64,000 bases of DNA, taken from contig NZ_PEBJ01000005.1 of NCBI RefSeq assembly GCF_002802915.1, forward strand, positions 102,301-166,300. The letters are read 5' to 3'. The notes beneath the pieces were generated by a model. It ran no database searches. It was not told the DNA's origin and saw nothing but the letters and a program-made list of their open reading frames with translations. The first letter of the stretch is position 1. Every line of letters starts with the position of its first letter. This document shows, piece after piece, positions 9,600 to 18,922 of the stretch. Origin of the DNA: Bifidobacterium felsineum (GTDB lineage Bacteria; Actinomycetota; Actinomycetes; Actinomycetales; Bifidobacteriaceae). The position numbers and the translations under genes were made by a program.

Positions 9600-11450
9600 A
9601 TGAATTCAGTGAGCAATACTGTGGGAACAAGAATCACGCATACCGGCCGCCGACGCCTTGCCTTATCACTGAGCAGTCTGATAGGAATCTGTATCGCGGC
9701 GACAATCGTTTACACATGGATGCCAAACAGCGTATGGTCGATGCCGCTGCAAAGTTCCGATGCGCCTGCACACTATTATTTCATCGAGAAACTATCCGAA
9801 CAGGGCCTTGGCGCCGCCATGCATCTCTGGCCTCATGGCGGATTCTACCCACCGCTGTTTCACATTCTTGCCTCATCCATAGCCGCTGTCGCTTCCCTGT
9901 TTGGAGCACATATCAGCGTCTATGCCGCGTTCAGCGCTGCTTGGCTGATTTCCTCCGGCATTCTGTTCCCACTTGGCATGCTGCTGCTGGCCTCATATGT
10001 TCTGCATGATCTTGAGTTGCCTATCGCAGCGCGCGTGGCCTTGACCATTATCGTCCCCGTGCTCTCGGTGTCTTCGGCATGCCACCCCTACACGCTGCTG
10101 GATGCGGGCCCGCTCATCGCCTATGGATTTGCCACTTCGCTGCTTCCCTATCTGATGTATGCATCGCTGCGGCTTATCGACGCGATTATGGTGAAACCTT
10201 TTCATGTCAGGAATCTGGTCATACAACTGTGCGTCACCGCAGCAACCGGTCTGGTGCTGATGCTCGCCCATCCGCGCATTGCATTCACTTACGCACTGTT
10301 TATGCTGCCGTTCATCATCCTGAGACTGCCATGGAAATTCATCGTTTCGGCATTCGCCGTCATCATGTGCGCAGGCGGCGCATTCGCGGCGTTTATGCTC
10401 ATCACCTTTAAATCCGAGCGTTATTTGCACCCGGAGACGTGGTTCCATTCGCATCAACCTTCGAAGACCTTGAGCCAGGCACTGCTGTTCGTATTCCAGA
10501 ACGGATTGGATGGCATGGTGGGTATCGTCTTCTGCGCACTGCTGCTGATCTGCGCCGCAGCCAGTGTGGCGCTTACCAAACAATCAGCCCGTCGCAACGC
10601 CATCGCGCTTATCATCGCCCTGCTGTTGGTGGCACTCGTCTATGTGCTGACTGTGACTTTTGTGGGGGCGCTGCCCAACATCATTTCCGCACCATGGTAC
10701 CGGGATGAAAACCGCATCGTGACCATGATTCCGCTGGCCATCGTTCCACTCATTATCTATGGCATTGGCACACTGCTGGCATGTGCGACCCAAACGCTAC
10801 GCGCGTCAACGGCATACGTCAATCATTGGGCGCAATCCGCACGCGCTCGAATCATTATCGGCCTGGCAGCGCTCTGCAGTATCGCATTAGTCGCCGTCAC
10901 CATCAGCGCCCAATATGTCAATCCCGCTCGCGAAACAGTCGCCACCCATGTATTGGAGAAAACCACCGTCGCCGGATCCGATGGTTCGGAAATCAAGCAG
11001 CTTACCGAAGAGAAGCTCACAGTGCTGAAGAATGTGGTAACTCGAACCGGCACTGACGCCACCATCATCTCCGATCCGATGAACGGTTCGATGTATGCCA
11101 CTTCGCTGTACGACGCAACCATGCTGTACCCGATTATGAATCCACAGAGCAGCGGCAAAGGCCACATTTTCGCCGACGTCGAGCAGGCATTCGCTTCAGG
11201 CGATTCTCAGCGGCTGCTTACGACGGTGTGCCCCATCAATCCCAAGGAACCAGAGTACTTCTTGACCATGGGCGGGCAAGCCGACAGTCTTCAGTCCTTC
11301 CCATACAAGGCCCAATACGATACGTTCCATGATGCCGCCACCATCAACGGGTACGTGAACAACGGCACGCTCACCAAGGTCAAAGACTACAGCTCAGTGG
11401 GCTCGGACACCAAAGATTGGGCCCTGTACCAGTTCAACTGCGGCGACTGA
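9600..11450 (+). CDS. Polytopic membrane protein, DUF6541-like
   Basis: A 616-residue integral membrane protein with a basic N-terminus, a first membrane segment (LIGICIAATIVYTW) and roughly ten to twelve segments up to about residue 440. A soluble C-terminal domain follows (EKTTVAGSDGSEIKQLTEEKLTVLKNVV onward) and is probably extracytoplasmic. The pattern, including SDAPAHYYFIEKL and HPRIAFTYALF in the first half, resembles the actinobacterial DUF6541 family, which looks like lipid-dependent glycosyltransferases; activity is not shown. ATG 9600 was chosen because it precedes the membrane start; an upstream ATG at 9540 adds 20 residues. It is divergent from the lysozyme gene (about 140 bases apart) and is followed after 24 bases by an acyltransferase gene, so the two probably form an operon for envelope glycan decoration. 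Confidence 0.75.
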   Translation: MNSVSNTVGTRITHTGRRRLALSLSSLIGICIAATIVYTWMPNSVWSMPLQSSDAPAHYYFIEKLSEQGLGAAMHLWPHGGFYPPLFHILASSIAAVASLFGAHISVYAAFSAAWLISSGILFPLGMLLLASYVLHDLELPIAARVALTIIVPVLSVSSACHPYTLLDAGPLIAYGFATSLLPYLMYASLRLIDAIMVKPFHVRNLVIQLCVTAATGLVLMLAHPRIAFTYALFMLPFIILRLPWKFIVSAFAVIMCAGGAFAAFMLITFKSERYLHPETWFHSHQPSKTLSQALLFVFQNGLDGMVGIVFCALLLICAAASVALTKQSARRNAIALIIALLLVALVYVLTVTFVGALPNIISAPWYRDENRIVTMIPLAIVPLIIYGIGTLLACATQTLRASTAYVNHWAQSARARIIIGLAALCSIALVAVTISAQYVNPARETVATHVLEKTTVAGSDGSEIKQLTEEKLTVLKNVVTRTGTDATIISDPMNGSMYATSLYDATMLYPIMNPQSSGKGHIFADVEQAFASGDSQRLLTTVCPINPKEPEYFLTMGGQADSLQSFPYKAQYDTFHDAATINGYVNNGTLTKVKDYSSVGSDTKDWALYQFNCGD

Positions 11451-11474
11451 GGAACCCTATCAAGGAGAGGCAGC

Positions 11475-12620
11475 ATGGAACAACATAGCAAGGCAACCGC
11501 GAACATAACGACTGCAGCGCCATCGGCAACATCCGGACGCATCATCTCACTGGATGGGCTGCGCGGCGTTGCAGCATTGTCCGTGGTATGTTTCCATGTC
11601 TCAGGCATTCCAGCGGCGCGTAATCTCTTCCCGGGCATCCCCTCAGTCATGATGTTTTTCATTCTCTCGGGCGTGGTGCTCTGCGTTGTGCCGCTGGCCG
11701 ATTCCGCATATTCGTGGACGAAATATTATCCTCGCCGCGTACTGCGACTCGGCATCCCCACGGCTGCGGCAACATTGCTTTCAGTGCTTGTCGGTATCGT
11801 CGTGGCCAATACAGTCGGGCAGAACAATCCAACATATGCCGGCCTGCGCTTCTCCCAAAATGGCAACAGTCCAGCGCAATGGCTGTACACCGTATTATCC
11901 CAATTCGATTTCATCTTCAACGCATCCGACGGCGTCACCACTGTTGGCGGTTCGCCATCCAACCGCATCGACTACCCTGTCTGGTCGATGACATGGGAGT
12001 TTTTCTTCAGCCTGATACTGCCGCTCGTCATCGTTCTCGCGATGCATATCACGAGAGACTGGCTGGCTTGCGCATTGGTGACGGTCTGTATTTTCGTTTC
12101 GTTCGTCTCCGGGTATTTCCCATTGCGATTCGTCACCGTCTTCTTCTTCGGCGTGATCATCGCCAAGCATATTGAGACCATACGCAATCGGCAGCATTCA
12201 TTCATCACAGTAACCGTCCTACTGCTTCTGGCCTTGCTGGCCATTGAATTGCCGGCGATAGTGGGGTCATTCCAGAGTCTTGCTCAGCATCAGCTGCTCA
12301 ATGCCACAGCCAATACATTGATGTGCCTCGGCGGGGCGTTGCTAGTCATCGTGGCGGCGATGCCAGGCTGGTTTTCCGCATTCCTTTCCACACGTCCGAT
12401 TGATTATCTCGGCCGGATTTCATTCAGCCTGTATCTGACCCATTTCCTCTGCATTTCAGCAATGCGCATGATCACCGGCAAGCTTGGCATTGCATTCTCA
12501 CTGGTTCCCATGGCGATAGCTGTTGCGGGTTCAATCGTATTCGCGGCGGTGTTCTATGCATTGGTGGAACGCCCAAGCATTCGTTTCGCCAAACGTGCGG
12601 CAAATGCTTTGCTCGCATAG
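11475..12620 (+). CDS. Acyltransferase family 3 membrane protein (OafA/YrhL-like)
   Basis: A 381-residue membrane acyltransferase starting at ATG 11475 behind AAGGAGAGG. The family hallmarks are visible: SLDGLRGVAALSVVCFHVSG near residues 26-45 (the R and H of the active region), FFILSGVVL near 57-65 and about ten hydrophobic segments. Family knowledge: these proteins transfer acetyl or other short acyl groups to sugars of exopolysaccharide, O-antigen-like polymers or peptidoglycan. Unlike the two-domain OafA enzymes there is no C-terminal SGNH domain. The DUF6541-like gene just upstream suggests modification of a surface glycan; the substrate is unknown. Confidence 0.9.
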   Translation: MEQHSKATANITTAAPSATSGRIISLDGLRGVAALSVVCFHVSGIPAARNLFPGIPSVMMFFILSGVVLCVVPLADSAYSWTKYYPRRVLRLGIPTAAATLLSVLVGIVVANTVGQNNPTYAGLRFSQNGNSPAQWLYTVLSQFDFIFNASDGVTTVGGSPSNRIDYPVWSMTWEFFFSLILPLVIVLAMHITRDWLACALVTVCIFVSFVSGYFPLRFVTVFFFGVIIAKHIETIRNRQHSFITVTVLLLLALLAIELPAIVGSFQSLAQHQLLNATANTLMCLGGALLVIVAAMPGWFSAFLSTRPIDYLGRISFSLYLTHFLCISAMRMITGKLGIAFSLVPMAIAVAGSIVFAAVFYALVERPSIRFAKRAANALLA

Positions 12621-12651
12621 TTAAGCCGACATAGAGCCGCCGCGATCACGC

Positions 12652-14898
12652 TCACGCTATGGATGCGATGGACTTAATATCCACCGGGCAGGAAAGCTGG
12701 CCACGAATCTGATCCAGCGAATCCAAGCTACCGGTAAGGTCCTTATTGGTGTTGCTGTTCTCCGTTGAATCCTGCTGACTCGTGCCAGATTGACCAGCGG
12801 AGTTGGACTGATCCTGGCCAGCGTTTGCGTCAGCGTTCGCGGAATCATCGCCAGTGGAAGTGCTCTGGGCCGGGCACTCGTCAGTGACCTTTCCGTTCGA
12901 ACCGATTTCAATGCCATCTTTGTTCACAATCGGCGTGGTAATCACATTCAGTGGTTGCGTAGCCGTGTTCTTGACGCGGACGGTGAACGCTATCGTTTTC
13001 TCTTCGCCAGGCTCAATCCAATCTTGGTCGAACGAAATGTACTGGCGATCATACAGCACCTTGGAGCGGGTGTTCCAGAGCGTCGCATCCGCCTGCACTG
13101 CGGTGATCTCGCCACCGTAAGGCGCGGTAAGCACGATACGATACAGCTGCCCGCCAGGGACTTCGGCATCACCTTCGCCGGTGACGAAACTCGGCAACGA
13201 CTTGGCCTCTTCCTTGGTCATCGTGTTTTTCATCGTGAAGGTTACGGTATATTCATCGCCCATCTCATCGGAGGACAGCAAACCGATTCTGGTTCCAGTC
13301 ACAGCCGATTTAATGCGGTCGTCCAAAGAGCCAGTAAGCGTGGCCTTGGTTGCGGCCGACGTATCACCACAGGTCTTGGTCACGGTGGTGGCCGTTTTCA
13401 GATACCAGTCCTGCTTGCCCTGCTGCAATTCGGAAAGATAGATGCCGGACTGAGGTACCGTCTCGTCAGCGGAAAGCTCGCCGCTGGACTTATCGTCAAT
13501 CAATCCGGTGGAGATAAGGGCCTCCTGCTCCGCCTTATCTTTCATCCACAACTTGAAATTACCGTTTGCGGACGTCTCGCGGACTGCCTTGAGCAATGAG
13601 CCGGCATTCGATCCGTTGGCGTTATCGAGCACATGGGTCATGATTTCGTGAGCGGCCTCAGACACATAATTGTTCTGGTCAACGAAATTAGGGTGCTCGA
13701 CATATAAATCATGCAGCAGGAACGGCACCACAGTCGAACCGTTCATCACTTTGCCGTCCGAAAGTTTCACCTCGCCGGTCGCCCCCAGCAACGACTGCAG
13801 GAATACCGGGTCCAAGCCGATAACACCGGCGACGTTCTTGCCGCCATTGCCCTTTTGGTACGACCACAAATACTTGTTCATCAAAGCGACGCGCTGGAAT
13901 TCCGGATCAATGGTGGTCGTTGCGGGGTATTGATCGAACGTGGCGCCGAACACATCACGTTCTTCCAACACCGTATCGTCCATGGCATCGGGAGTGTCCC
14001 AACCATATGTGGACTCAAAATCACCAATCGTCACCTTGCCCTTATAGGCGGTTACAGCAGCGATTGTACCTACCATGCCGCCAGCAGAACGAAGTTCAGC
14101 CGGGTTTTGCACCAGTACGAGATACGTACGCTTCTCGTTCTTTCCCAACAGCCGGGGCATCAGCTGAATCAACGCATCGTATTCAGACAGCATGGAATCG
14201 AGCGTATTCAAAGCGGACTTCTCAGCATTAAGCGCCAATGCCACCTTGTCTATGCTCGGCTGCGGAATCTTATCCAGTTTGGCAATCTGCGCCTTGAGAC
14301 TCTTATGAGTGGACTTGATAATCTTCGGCATCCCCATCAGCGCGCTGACATCCACGGTATTGTCTTTCATGGAAAGGCCCTGAAGCTGGTTTGCCAGGTT
14401 CGTCAAATCCGTGAACGGACCGTTGACCAGCGTATCCACCGAAGCGAGCATTTCACGTGCCGCAGTAATATCGCTGCCGTAACGGGTGTGGTCCTGTATG
14501 AAATCCCAGTGCGGGGAACTCAGTTCCTCATTTAAATCATTGGTACCCTTCACCAGATTTTTGGCAGCGTCCGAAAGACTCTCATCACTGCCGCAACCGA
14601 GGGCCGCGTTGGCAAGATTTTGCGTAGAAGTCATCACCAACCGCGCACCATTGACCAGACGAGCCGCGGATGCGGCATACAGCGTGGTCACGCAAGTCAC
14701 CGATGCGAACAGCACCAGAAGCAGCACTATGAGAACACGCGCCCAAACAGGCTTCACCGTAAGCAGCAATCGACCTTTGCGATTGACATGCTGAGCTCCT
14801 TGAGAAGCTTTGTCAGGTACGCCACTCAGCTGACCATCAGTAACGGAAGAACTGCTGTCACGACGCCCATGACGCCCTGAATTAGGTCGCATGCTCAC
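12652..14898 (-). CDS. DUF4012 domain membrane-anchored protein
   Basis: A 748-residue protein with a Ser/Gly-rich cytoplasmic N-terminus, one transmembrane segment at about 50-75 (WARVLIVLLLVLFASVTCVT) and a large extracellular part. The DUF4012 signature NPAELRSAGGMVG lies near residues 264-276; a helical region precedes it, and the C-terminus is low-complexity Ser/Gln/Asn/Asp (about 690-735) ending in a short hydrophobic-basic tail. DUF4012 proteins occur in polysaccharide loci of actinobacteria and resemble LCP ligases in their membrane-plus-extracellular layout; the function is not established. It converges on the acyltransferase gene (31-base gap). The neighbourhood argues for a role in cell-wall glycan assembly. 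Confidence 0.82.
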   Translation of the reverse strand: MSMRPNSGRHGRRDSSSSVTDGQLSGVPDKASQGAQHVNRKGRLLLTVKPVWARVLIVLLLVLFASVTCVTTLYAASAARLVNGARLVMTSTQNLANAALGCGSDESLSDAAKNLVKGTNDLNEELSSPHWDFIQDHTRYGSDITAAREMLASVDTLVNGPFTDLTNLANQLQGLSMKDNTVDVSALMGMPKIIKSTHKSLKAQIAKLDKIPQPSIDKVALALNAEKSALNTLDSMLSEYDALIQLMPRLLGKNEKRTYLVLVQNPAELRSAGGMVGTIAAVTAYKGKVTIGDFESTYGWDTPDAMDDTVLEERDVFGATFDQYPATTTIDPEFQRVALMNKYLWSYQKGNGGKNVAGVIGLDPVFLQSLLGATGEVKLSDGKVMNGSTVVPFLLHDLYVEHPNFVDQNNYVSEAAHEIMTHVLDNANGSNAGSLLKAVRETSANGNFKLWMKDKAEQEALISTGLIDDKSSGELSADETVPQSGIYLSELQQGKQDWYLKTATTVTKTCGDTSAATKATLTGSLDDRIKSAVTGTRIGLLSSDEMGDEYTVTFTMKNTMTKEEAKSLPSFVTGEGDAEVPGGQLYRIVLTAPYGGEITAVQADATLWNTRSKVLYDRQYISFDQDWIEPGEEKTIAFTVRVKNTATQPLNVITTPIVNKDGIEIGSNGKVTDECPAQSTSTGDDSANADANAGQDQSNSAGQSGTSQQDSTENSNTNKDLTGSLDSLDQIRGQLSCPVDIKSIASIA

Positions 14899-15217
14899 CT
14901 ACTTCCCAGATTGAAGGCATGCCTCTGCCATTGCAATGCATTAACTTAGCTAATGTCGCAGTATACCTAAGTTCGCAGAATTCAAGCCGATTCCTCCTCT
15001 GATTGCGGTAAATCCGCTCATATTCGCCATCGGACTCCCAGAATATTTTCAGACTTCATTGAGAGGTATAACAGTAATGCGCAAGACAACGGTCACGAAG
15101 CGCAATAATAGTGGAGCCGTATTGATTAGTTTCGAGAAGTTCGAATGATTCGGTCCCGCGGTGCAGGTCGCCGCGAACCAGAGAGTTTCGGCTTAGGAGA
15201 ACGGGAGAGGTACACAC
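14899..15217. other. 319-base intergenic region between DUF4012 and FtsX-like genes
   Basis: Divergent promoter region. An inverted repeat AACTTAG (14943-14949) and CTAAGTT (14967-14973) lies near the DUF4012 start. A GC-rich imperfect hairpin (CCGCGGTGCAGGTCGCCGCG) lies about 45 bases before the FtsX-type ATG, whose ribosome binding site is GGGAGAGG. No riboswitch or small gene was recognised. Confidence 0.4.
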
Positions 15218-16630
15218 ATGTTCGTCCTCAGCAACGCCTGGCGGGCTTTGATGCGCTCTAAGGGGCGCACGGCCCTGACCGCGCTCATCACACTGGTGGT
15301 CACCTTCGGCACTGTTGCCGGGCTGGCCGTCGTGCAGGAAAACACAACAGCGCACACCGATGATTACGACGTGCAGAAGGCCACGCTGGCGGTGCGTCCG
15401 AGCACCGCTTCCTGGAAGAAGGTCTCCCCCACCGATTCGGCGTCCACCAAGCATTACATGACGTGGACGGATTACACCGAGTACGCCACCATCATTCAGC
15501 AGGCAGGCGTGACACTGGACTTCACGGTCACTGAAACCGTGCCAGCGCGTGTTTCCGGGGACCTCAAGGCCGTAAGCGGAGATAAGCTCGGCTCGGCTTC
15601 CGACGACAAGACCGGCGGCCAGCTGATTTGGCGCGCATTCTGGACCAAAGATGCGGCATCCGCCAGCGATTTGGGCACGTTCAAGATCGTCAGCGGCAAG
15701 AACCTGAGCTATGACAACCAGTCCTCTGATCCAGACACGACGAGCGCACTGGTCTCCTCCGAGTTCGCCAAGGCCAACGGTCTAAAGGTCGGAGATAAGT
15801 TCAAAGTGGCCACTGCTTCCGATGCATCCACCACGTACGAGCTCACCGTGCGCGGCATCTACGAGTACACGGCTGACTCCACCGCCGACAACCCGGTGGT
15901 GACGGCCCGCAACCGCGAGAACGCGATCTTCACCAATTATCAGACTTTCGCCAAGGCCGGCCTCGATCCGCAAACCGGTGACTCTTCGGTCTCCGGTTGG
16001 AAGGTGCCGGACCTGAACGTGGTGTTCAACGCCACCGACGCCGCTTCCTACAAGAAGCTCGTCAACACGTTCAAGAAGTCCAAGCTGCCGGCGTCCGGCT
16101 ACACGGTATCCTCCCCTTCGCTTGAGTCCTACACCAAGTCGCTTGAGCCGCTCGACGCAGTGGCCGGCAATGTGAAGACCGGCACGATTGTGCTGCTCGC
16201 TGTAGGCGGCGTGCTGCTGCTCGCACTAGTGCTCGCCGGCGTGTGGGGACCGAAGCGCGATGACGAAATCGGCATGGCGTTGGTTTCCGGTGTTTCCCGA
16301 GGCCGCCTGGGCTGGCAGTTCATGCTGGAAGTGTTCTTCGTGACGTTGCCGTTCTATGTAATCGGCCTCGTGGCTGGCGTGTTTGGCACCAAGCCATTGG
16401 CGGCCGCCATCGTCTCCGGCCATGAAGTCACCGCCTCCTCCTCGCTGATCTGGCAGATGGTCTGGGGTGGCCTCGGCACCATTCTGGTGCTCGCCATCCT
16501 GGCTGCGCTGCGACTGGCGTTCTTCCGTGCCGATAAGCTGTTCGCCGCTGACGGCGACTGGGGCTCAGTAAGCGAAACCGAAACGATCGAATCCGAATCC
16601 AACCACGATGATGCGGAGGCACAGGCATGA
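15218..16630 (+). CDS. FtsX/MacB-like ABC transporter permease (single FtsX unit)
   Basis: A 470-residue permease with one N-terminal membrane segment (about 20-40), a long extracellular domain rich in Thr/Ser/Asp (about 45-320) and three C-terminal membrane segments with the FtsX pattern (TGTIVLLAVGGVLLLALVLA, the VFFVTLPFYVIGLVAGVFG region, and one near 425-445). Family knowledge: such permeases work in mechanotransmission or efflux with a dedicated ATPase. Here the next gene is an ABC ATPase overlapping by ATGA, but its nucleotide-binding motifs are degenerate (see next entry). The N-terminus MFVLSNAWRALMRSKGRT is typical of the family. Confidence 0.88.
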   Translation: MFVLSNAWRALMRSKGRTALTALITLVVTFGTVAGLAVVQENTTAHTDDYDVQKATLAVRPSTASWKKVSPTDSASTKHYMTWTDYTEYATIIQQAGVTLDFTVTETVPARVSGDLKAVSGDKLGSASDDKTGGQLIWRAFWTKDAASASDLGTFKIVSGKNLSYDNQSSDPDTTSALVSSEFAKANGLKVGDKFKVATASDASTTYELTVRGIYEYTADSTADNPVVTARNRENAIFTNYQTFAKAGLDPQTGDSSVSGWKVPDLNVVFNATDAASYKKLVNTFKKSKLPASGYTVSSPSLESYTKSLEPLDAVAGNVKTGTIVLLAVGGVLLLALVLAGVWGPKRDDEIGMALVSGVSRGRLGWQFMLEVFFVTLPFYVIGLVAGVFGTKPLAAAIVSGHEVTASSSLIWQMVWGGLGTILVLAILAALRLAFFRADKLFAADGDWGSVSETETIESESNHDDAEAQA

Positions 16631-17820
16631 GCGAGAAGAACATCAAGGATCAGGAAAACGCGGACGCGAAGGCTGCAGAATCCACCGCAGACGCCATCGA
16701 TAAGGCTCCGGCTGATTCAATCCAGTTCAGCGTCATGTTTGATGACGATGCCGATGCGGACGAGGCAGATGCCGAGGCCGCAGCCGGCGCGGCAGACAAT
16801 ATCTACAGCAGTCTGGCAGCTGCCGAGACCTCCGTTGCAACCGATGATGCCAGCGATGCGGAATCATCAGCAATCACAGACTCGGATGCATCGGAATCCG
16901 ATGAAACCGAAGCACAGCCGAGCGAAGCTGAAGCCGATGCACTTGCCTCTGCCGACACTTCCGCCGAAGTCACCGCTCGCAATGCCGAGCGCGTGAATGA
17001 GACCTTGAGCTTGGCGAAGGCCAAGCCTCAGGATGATCTGTCCGCTCACGAGGATAAGTCTCACAAGACCGAGCCGTCCATGACGTTGGCATCGCGTATC
17101 GATCGCGTGCTGGTCGGTGGCGGTGCGGATGACGTGTTGTTCAAGACCTACCCGACGTTTGCACTGAACAAGGTCACTTTGGCGGGCACCAAGGGCAGAG
17201 TGAACGTGCTCGACAACGTGGAGTTCGCATGCTATGCCGGCCATTCATATGCATTGCTCTTGAGCGATGACGCCGATTCCGGGCTGACCGCGGATGTCAA
17301 GCGTCGTGCGCTGATGGGCGTGATGACCGGTCTCGTGCAGCCGACTTCCGGCTCCGTGATGAACAAGAGCGCGAATATCGCCGAGCTTGAGCCGGTGGAG
17401 CTGCGCGGACATCGTCTGGGCATCGTGCCGCAGCAGCACGCCCTGCAGCCATATTTGGACGCCGAGCACAACGTGCTGTACGCCATGGAGGCCTCGAACC
17501 GCAACTTCCTGAAGCCGAAGCCGGTAATCGCACGCGAGCTGCTGGCCAAGGTCGGGTTCTCGGAGGCCACCACCGGCGTGGCCGTGGGCAAGCTGCCGGA
17601 AGTGCAGCAGCGATTGGTGGCCATCGCCCGCGCCATCAGCACCGAGGCCGAAGTGCTGATTCTGGATGAACCGACGCGCGGGTTGAATGACGATGACACC
17701 GTCACCGTGTTCGCCGCGCTGGCCAAGTTGGCGCACAGCGGCGACCCGAAGCACTGCGTTATCGTGCTGACCGCTTCGCGTGAAATCGCCGACGCGGCAG
17801 ACACGTTGTTTGAGGTGTGA
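16627..17820 (+). CDS. ABC ATPase-like protein with degenerate Walker A, partner of the FtsX permease
   Basis: A 397-residue protein overlapping the permease stop by four bases. Residues 1 to about 160 are an acidic, Ala/Asp/Glu-rich low-complexity extension. The ABC domain (about 170-397) keeps the overall layout: PTSGSV after the first helix, the Q-loop (GIVPQQHALQPYLD), a Walker B with catalytic Glu (VLILDEPTRGL, near 341-351) and a D-loop. However, the P-loop GxxGxGK[ST] is replaced by LLSDDADSGLTADVKRR, the LSGGQ signature by KLPEVQQ, and the switch His region reads VLTASRE. It therefore may not hydrolyse ATP in the usual way. It could regulate the permease or pair with another ATPase. 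Annotation tools would probably call it a plain ABC ATP-binding protein. Confidence 0.85.
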   Translation: MSEKNIKDQENADAKAAESTADAIDKAPADSIQFSVMFDDDADADEADAEAAAGAADNIYSSLAAAETSVATDDASDAESSAITDSDASESDETEAQPSEAEADALASADTSAEVTARNAERVNETLSLAKAKPQDDLSAHEDKSHKTEPSMTLASRIDRVLVGGGADDVLFKTYPTFALNKVTLAGTKGRVNVLDNVEFACYAGHSYALLLSDDADSGLTADVKRRALMGVMTGLVQPTSGSVMNKSANIAELEPVELRGHRLGIVPQQHALQPYLDAEHNVLYAMEASNRNFLKPKPVIARELLAKVGFSEATTGVAVGKLPEVQQRLVAIARAISTEAEVLILDEPTRGLNDDDTVTVFAALAKLAHSGDPKHCVIVLTASREIADAADTLFEV

Positions 17821-17832
17821 CCCACGAGCATT

Positions 17833-17880
17833 AGATAGCGGCTGGGAAACGACAAAATCGTCGTTTCCCAGCCGCTATCT
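17833..17880. terminator. 21-bp perfect stem-loop after the ABC ATPase gene
   Basis: The stem 17833-17853 pairs without mismatch with 17860-17880 around a 6-nt loop (AAAATC). It lies 12 bases after the ABC ATPase stop. There is no T run on either side, so it may terminate with Rho or protect the 3' end. Its right arm runs directly into the first copy of the 42-bp repeat array. Confidence 0.6.
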
Positions 17881-18111
17881 GCTTTATAAGGGGTACATTA
17901 GCCACATTGCATATGTCTATCTGCTTTATAAGGGGTACATTAGCCACATTGCATATGTCTATCTGCTTTACAAGGGGTATCAAACAATAAGCACACGAAG
18001 TATGCATGGCGACATATCAACATGAATAGATGTAATGTCACGGTCTGAATACCCCTCGCAAAGCAGATAGATATATGCAGATGGCTTCAAGTACCCCTTG
18101 CAAAGCAGATA
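17875..18111. repeat. 42-bp-period repeat array with opposed half-arrays (locus 1)
   Basis: Two complete tandem 42-bp units (17875-17916 and 17917-17958, identical) and a third core (17959-17980) carry TCTGCTTTATAAGGGGTAC on the plus strand. After about 70 unrelated bases, two inverted cores follow at 18049-18070 and 18091-18111, also offset by exactly 42 bases (ACCCC at 18051 and 18093). The array lies between the ABC ATPase and HD hydrolase genes, its last core about 90 bases before the HD start. A related array lies at 40487-40667. Confidence 0.85.
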
Positions 18112-18202
18112 AGTACCTCTGGCTGTATTAGCAAGCAGCGCCGAAGTCCGGGCCGCGATATTCTTAGTGTGAATGCGACTACGATGACTGGAGCTGCGCA
18201 TT

Positions 18203-18913
18203 ATGAGCGGATATATTCCTACGCTGGAGCAGATTGACGAGCTGCATAAGAAAATCGCCCCCTCTCAGGAGGCATATGATCTCGTGCACACGCATTGTGT
18301 AATCGTGGCAACCATCGGCTGCCAGATCGTACGCCGGCAAAATGCGCTGTTCACCCGTCGCTGCACGCTGCCCGACGGCGGCGAATCCTTGGTTTCCTCC
18401 CCCGATGGCGTGACCGGCGGCCAAGTCCCGCCGCGTCTGCTCGACGAGCATTTGGTGCTTATCGGCGGGCTACTGCACGACATCGGCACCTATAAGGTGT
18501 TCAAGCATGACGGCACCGACGGCGAGCCGCTGAAGTTCAGCGGCAAGAAGTACATTCTGCATGGGCTCAAAGGTTATGAATACCTGCTGAGCGAGGGCGT
18601 GGATGAGTCAATCGCTCAGTTCGCGCGCAACCATACCGGCGTTGGTTTAAACCGCGAGGCCGTGATCGCGCAAGGCCTGCCGCTGCCGCCGGATGATTAT
18701 GTTCCGGTGAATCTGGAGCAAGAAGTGGTGATGTACGCCGACAAGTTCCACAGCAAGTCCACGCCGCCGAAGTTCCTGCAAGTCGATGCCTACAGCGCCA
18801 AAGCCGCCCGCTATGGCGAGGAGAACAAGCGTCGTTGGCTGGAGTTGGTGGCCAAGTATGGCGTGCCGGACATCCCGGCGCTGGCCGAGAAATATCACAT
18901 GCGTATGATCTGA
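18203..18913 (+). CDS. HD-domain phosphohydrolase
   Basis: A 236-residue cytoplasmic protein of the HD superfamily. Metal ligands are visible in order: H31 (LVHTHCVI), HD at 92-93 (LLHDIG), a further His in the ARNHTGVG segment and a late Asp in MYADKFHS. Members hydrolyse phosphoester bonds of nucleotides or related substrates; the specific substrate cannot be told. The gene stands alone on the plus strand, converging on the class II amidotransferase gene with only nine bases between the stops. The repeat array lies directly upstream. Confidence 0.88.
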   Translation: MSGYIPTLEQIDELHKKIAPSQEAYDLVHTHCVIVATIGCQIVRRQNALFTRRCTLPDGGESLVSSPDGVTGGQVPPRLLDEHLVLIGGLLHDIGTYKVFKHDGTDGEPLKFSGKKYILHGLKGYEYLLSEGVDESIAQFARNHTGVGLNREAVIAQGLPLPPDDYVPVNLEQEVVMYADKFHSKSTPPKFLQVDAYSAKAARYGEENKRRWLELVAKYGVPDIPALAEKYHMRMI

Positions 18914-18922
18914 AGTTCCACG

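Larger units (their letters stand above)
17821..18202. other. 382-base non-coding gap
   Basis: Holds the perfect hairpin (17833-17880) and the 42-bp-period repeat array (17875-18111), listed separately. The last 90 bases should include the HD gene promoter; I could not fix a -10/-35 pair. No gene was recognised. Confidence 0.6.

Noticed and set aside
17875..18111. CRISPR array
   Set aside because: The 42-bp units are identical end to end without variable spacers, change strand within the array and lack cas genes nearby.
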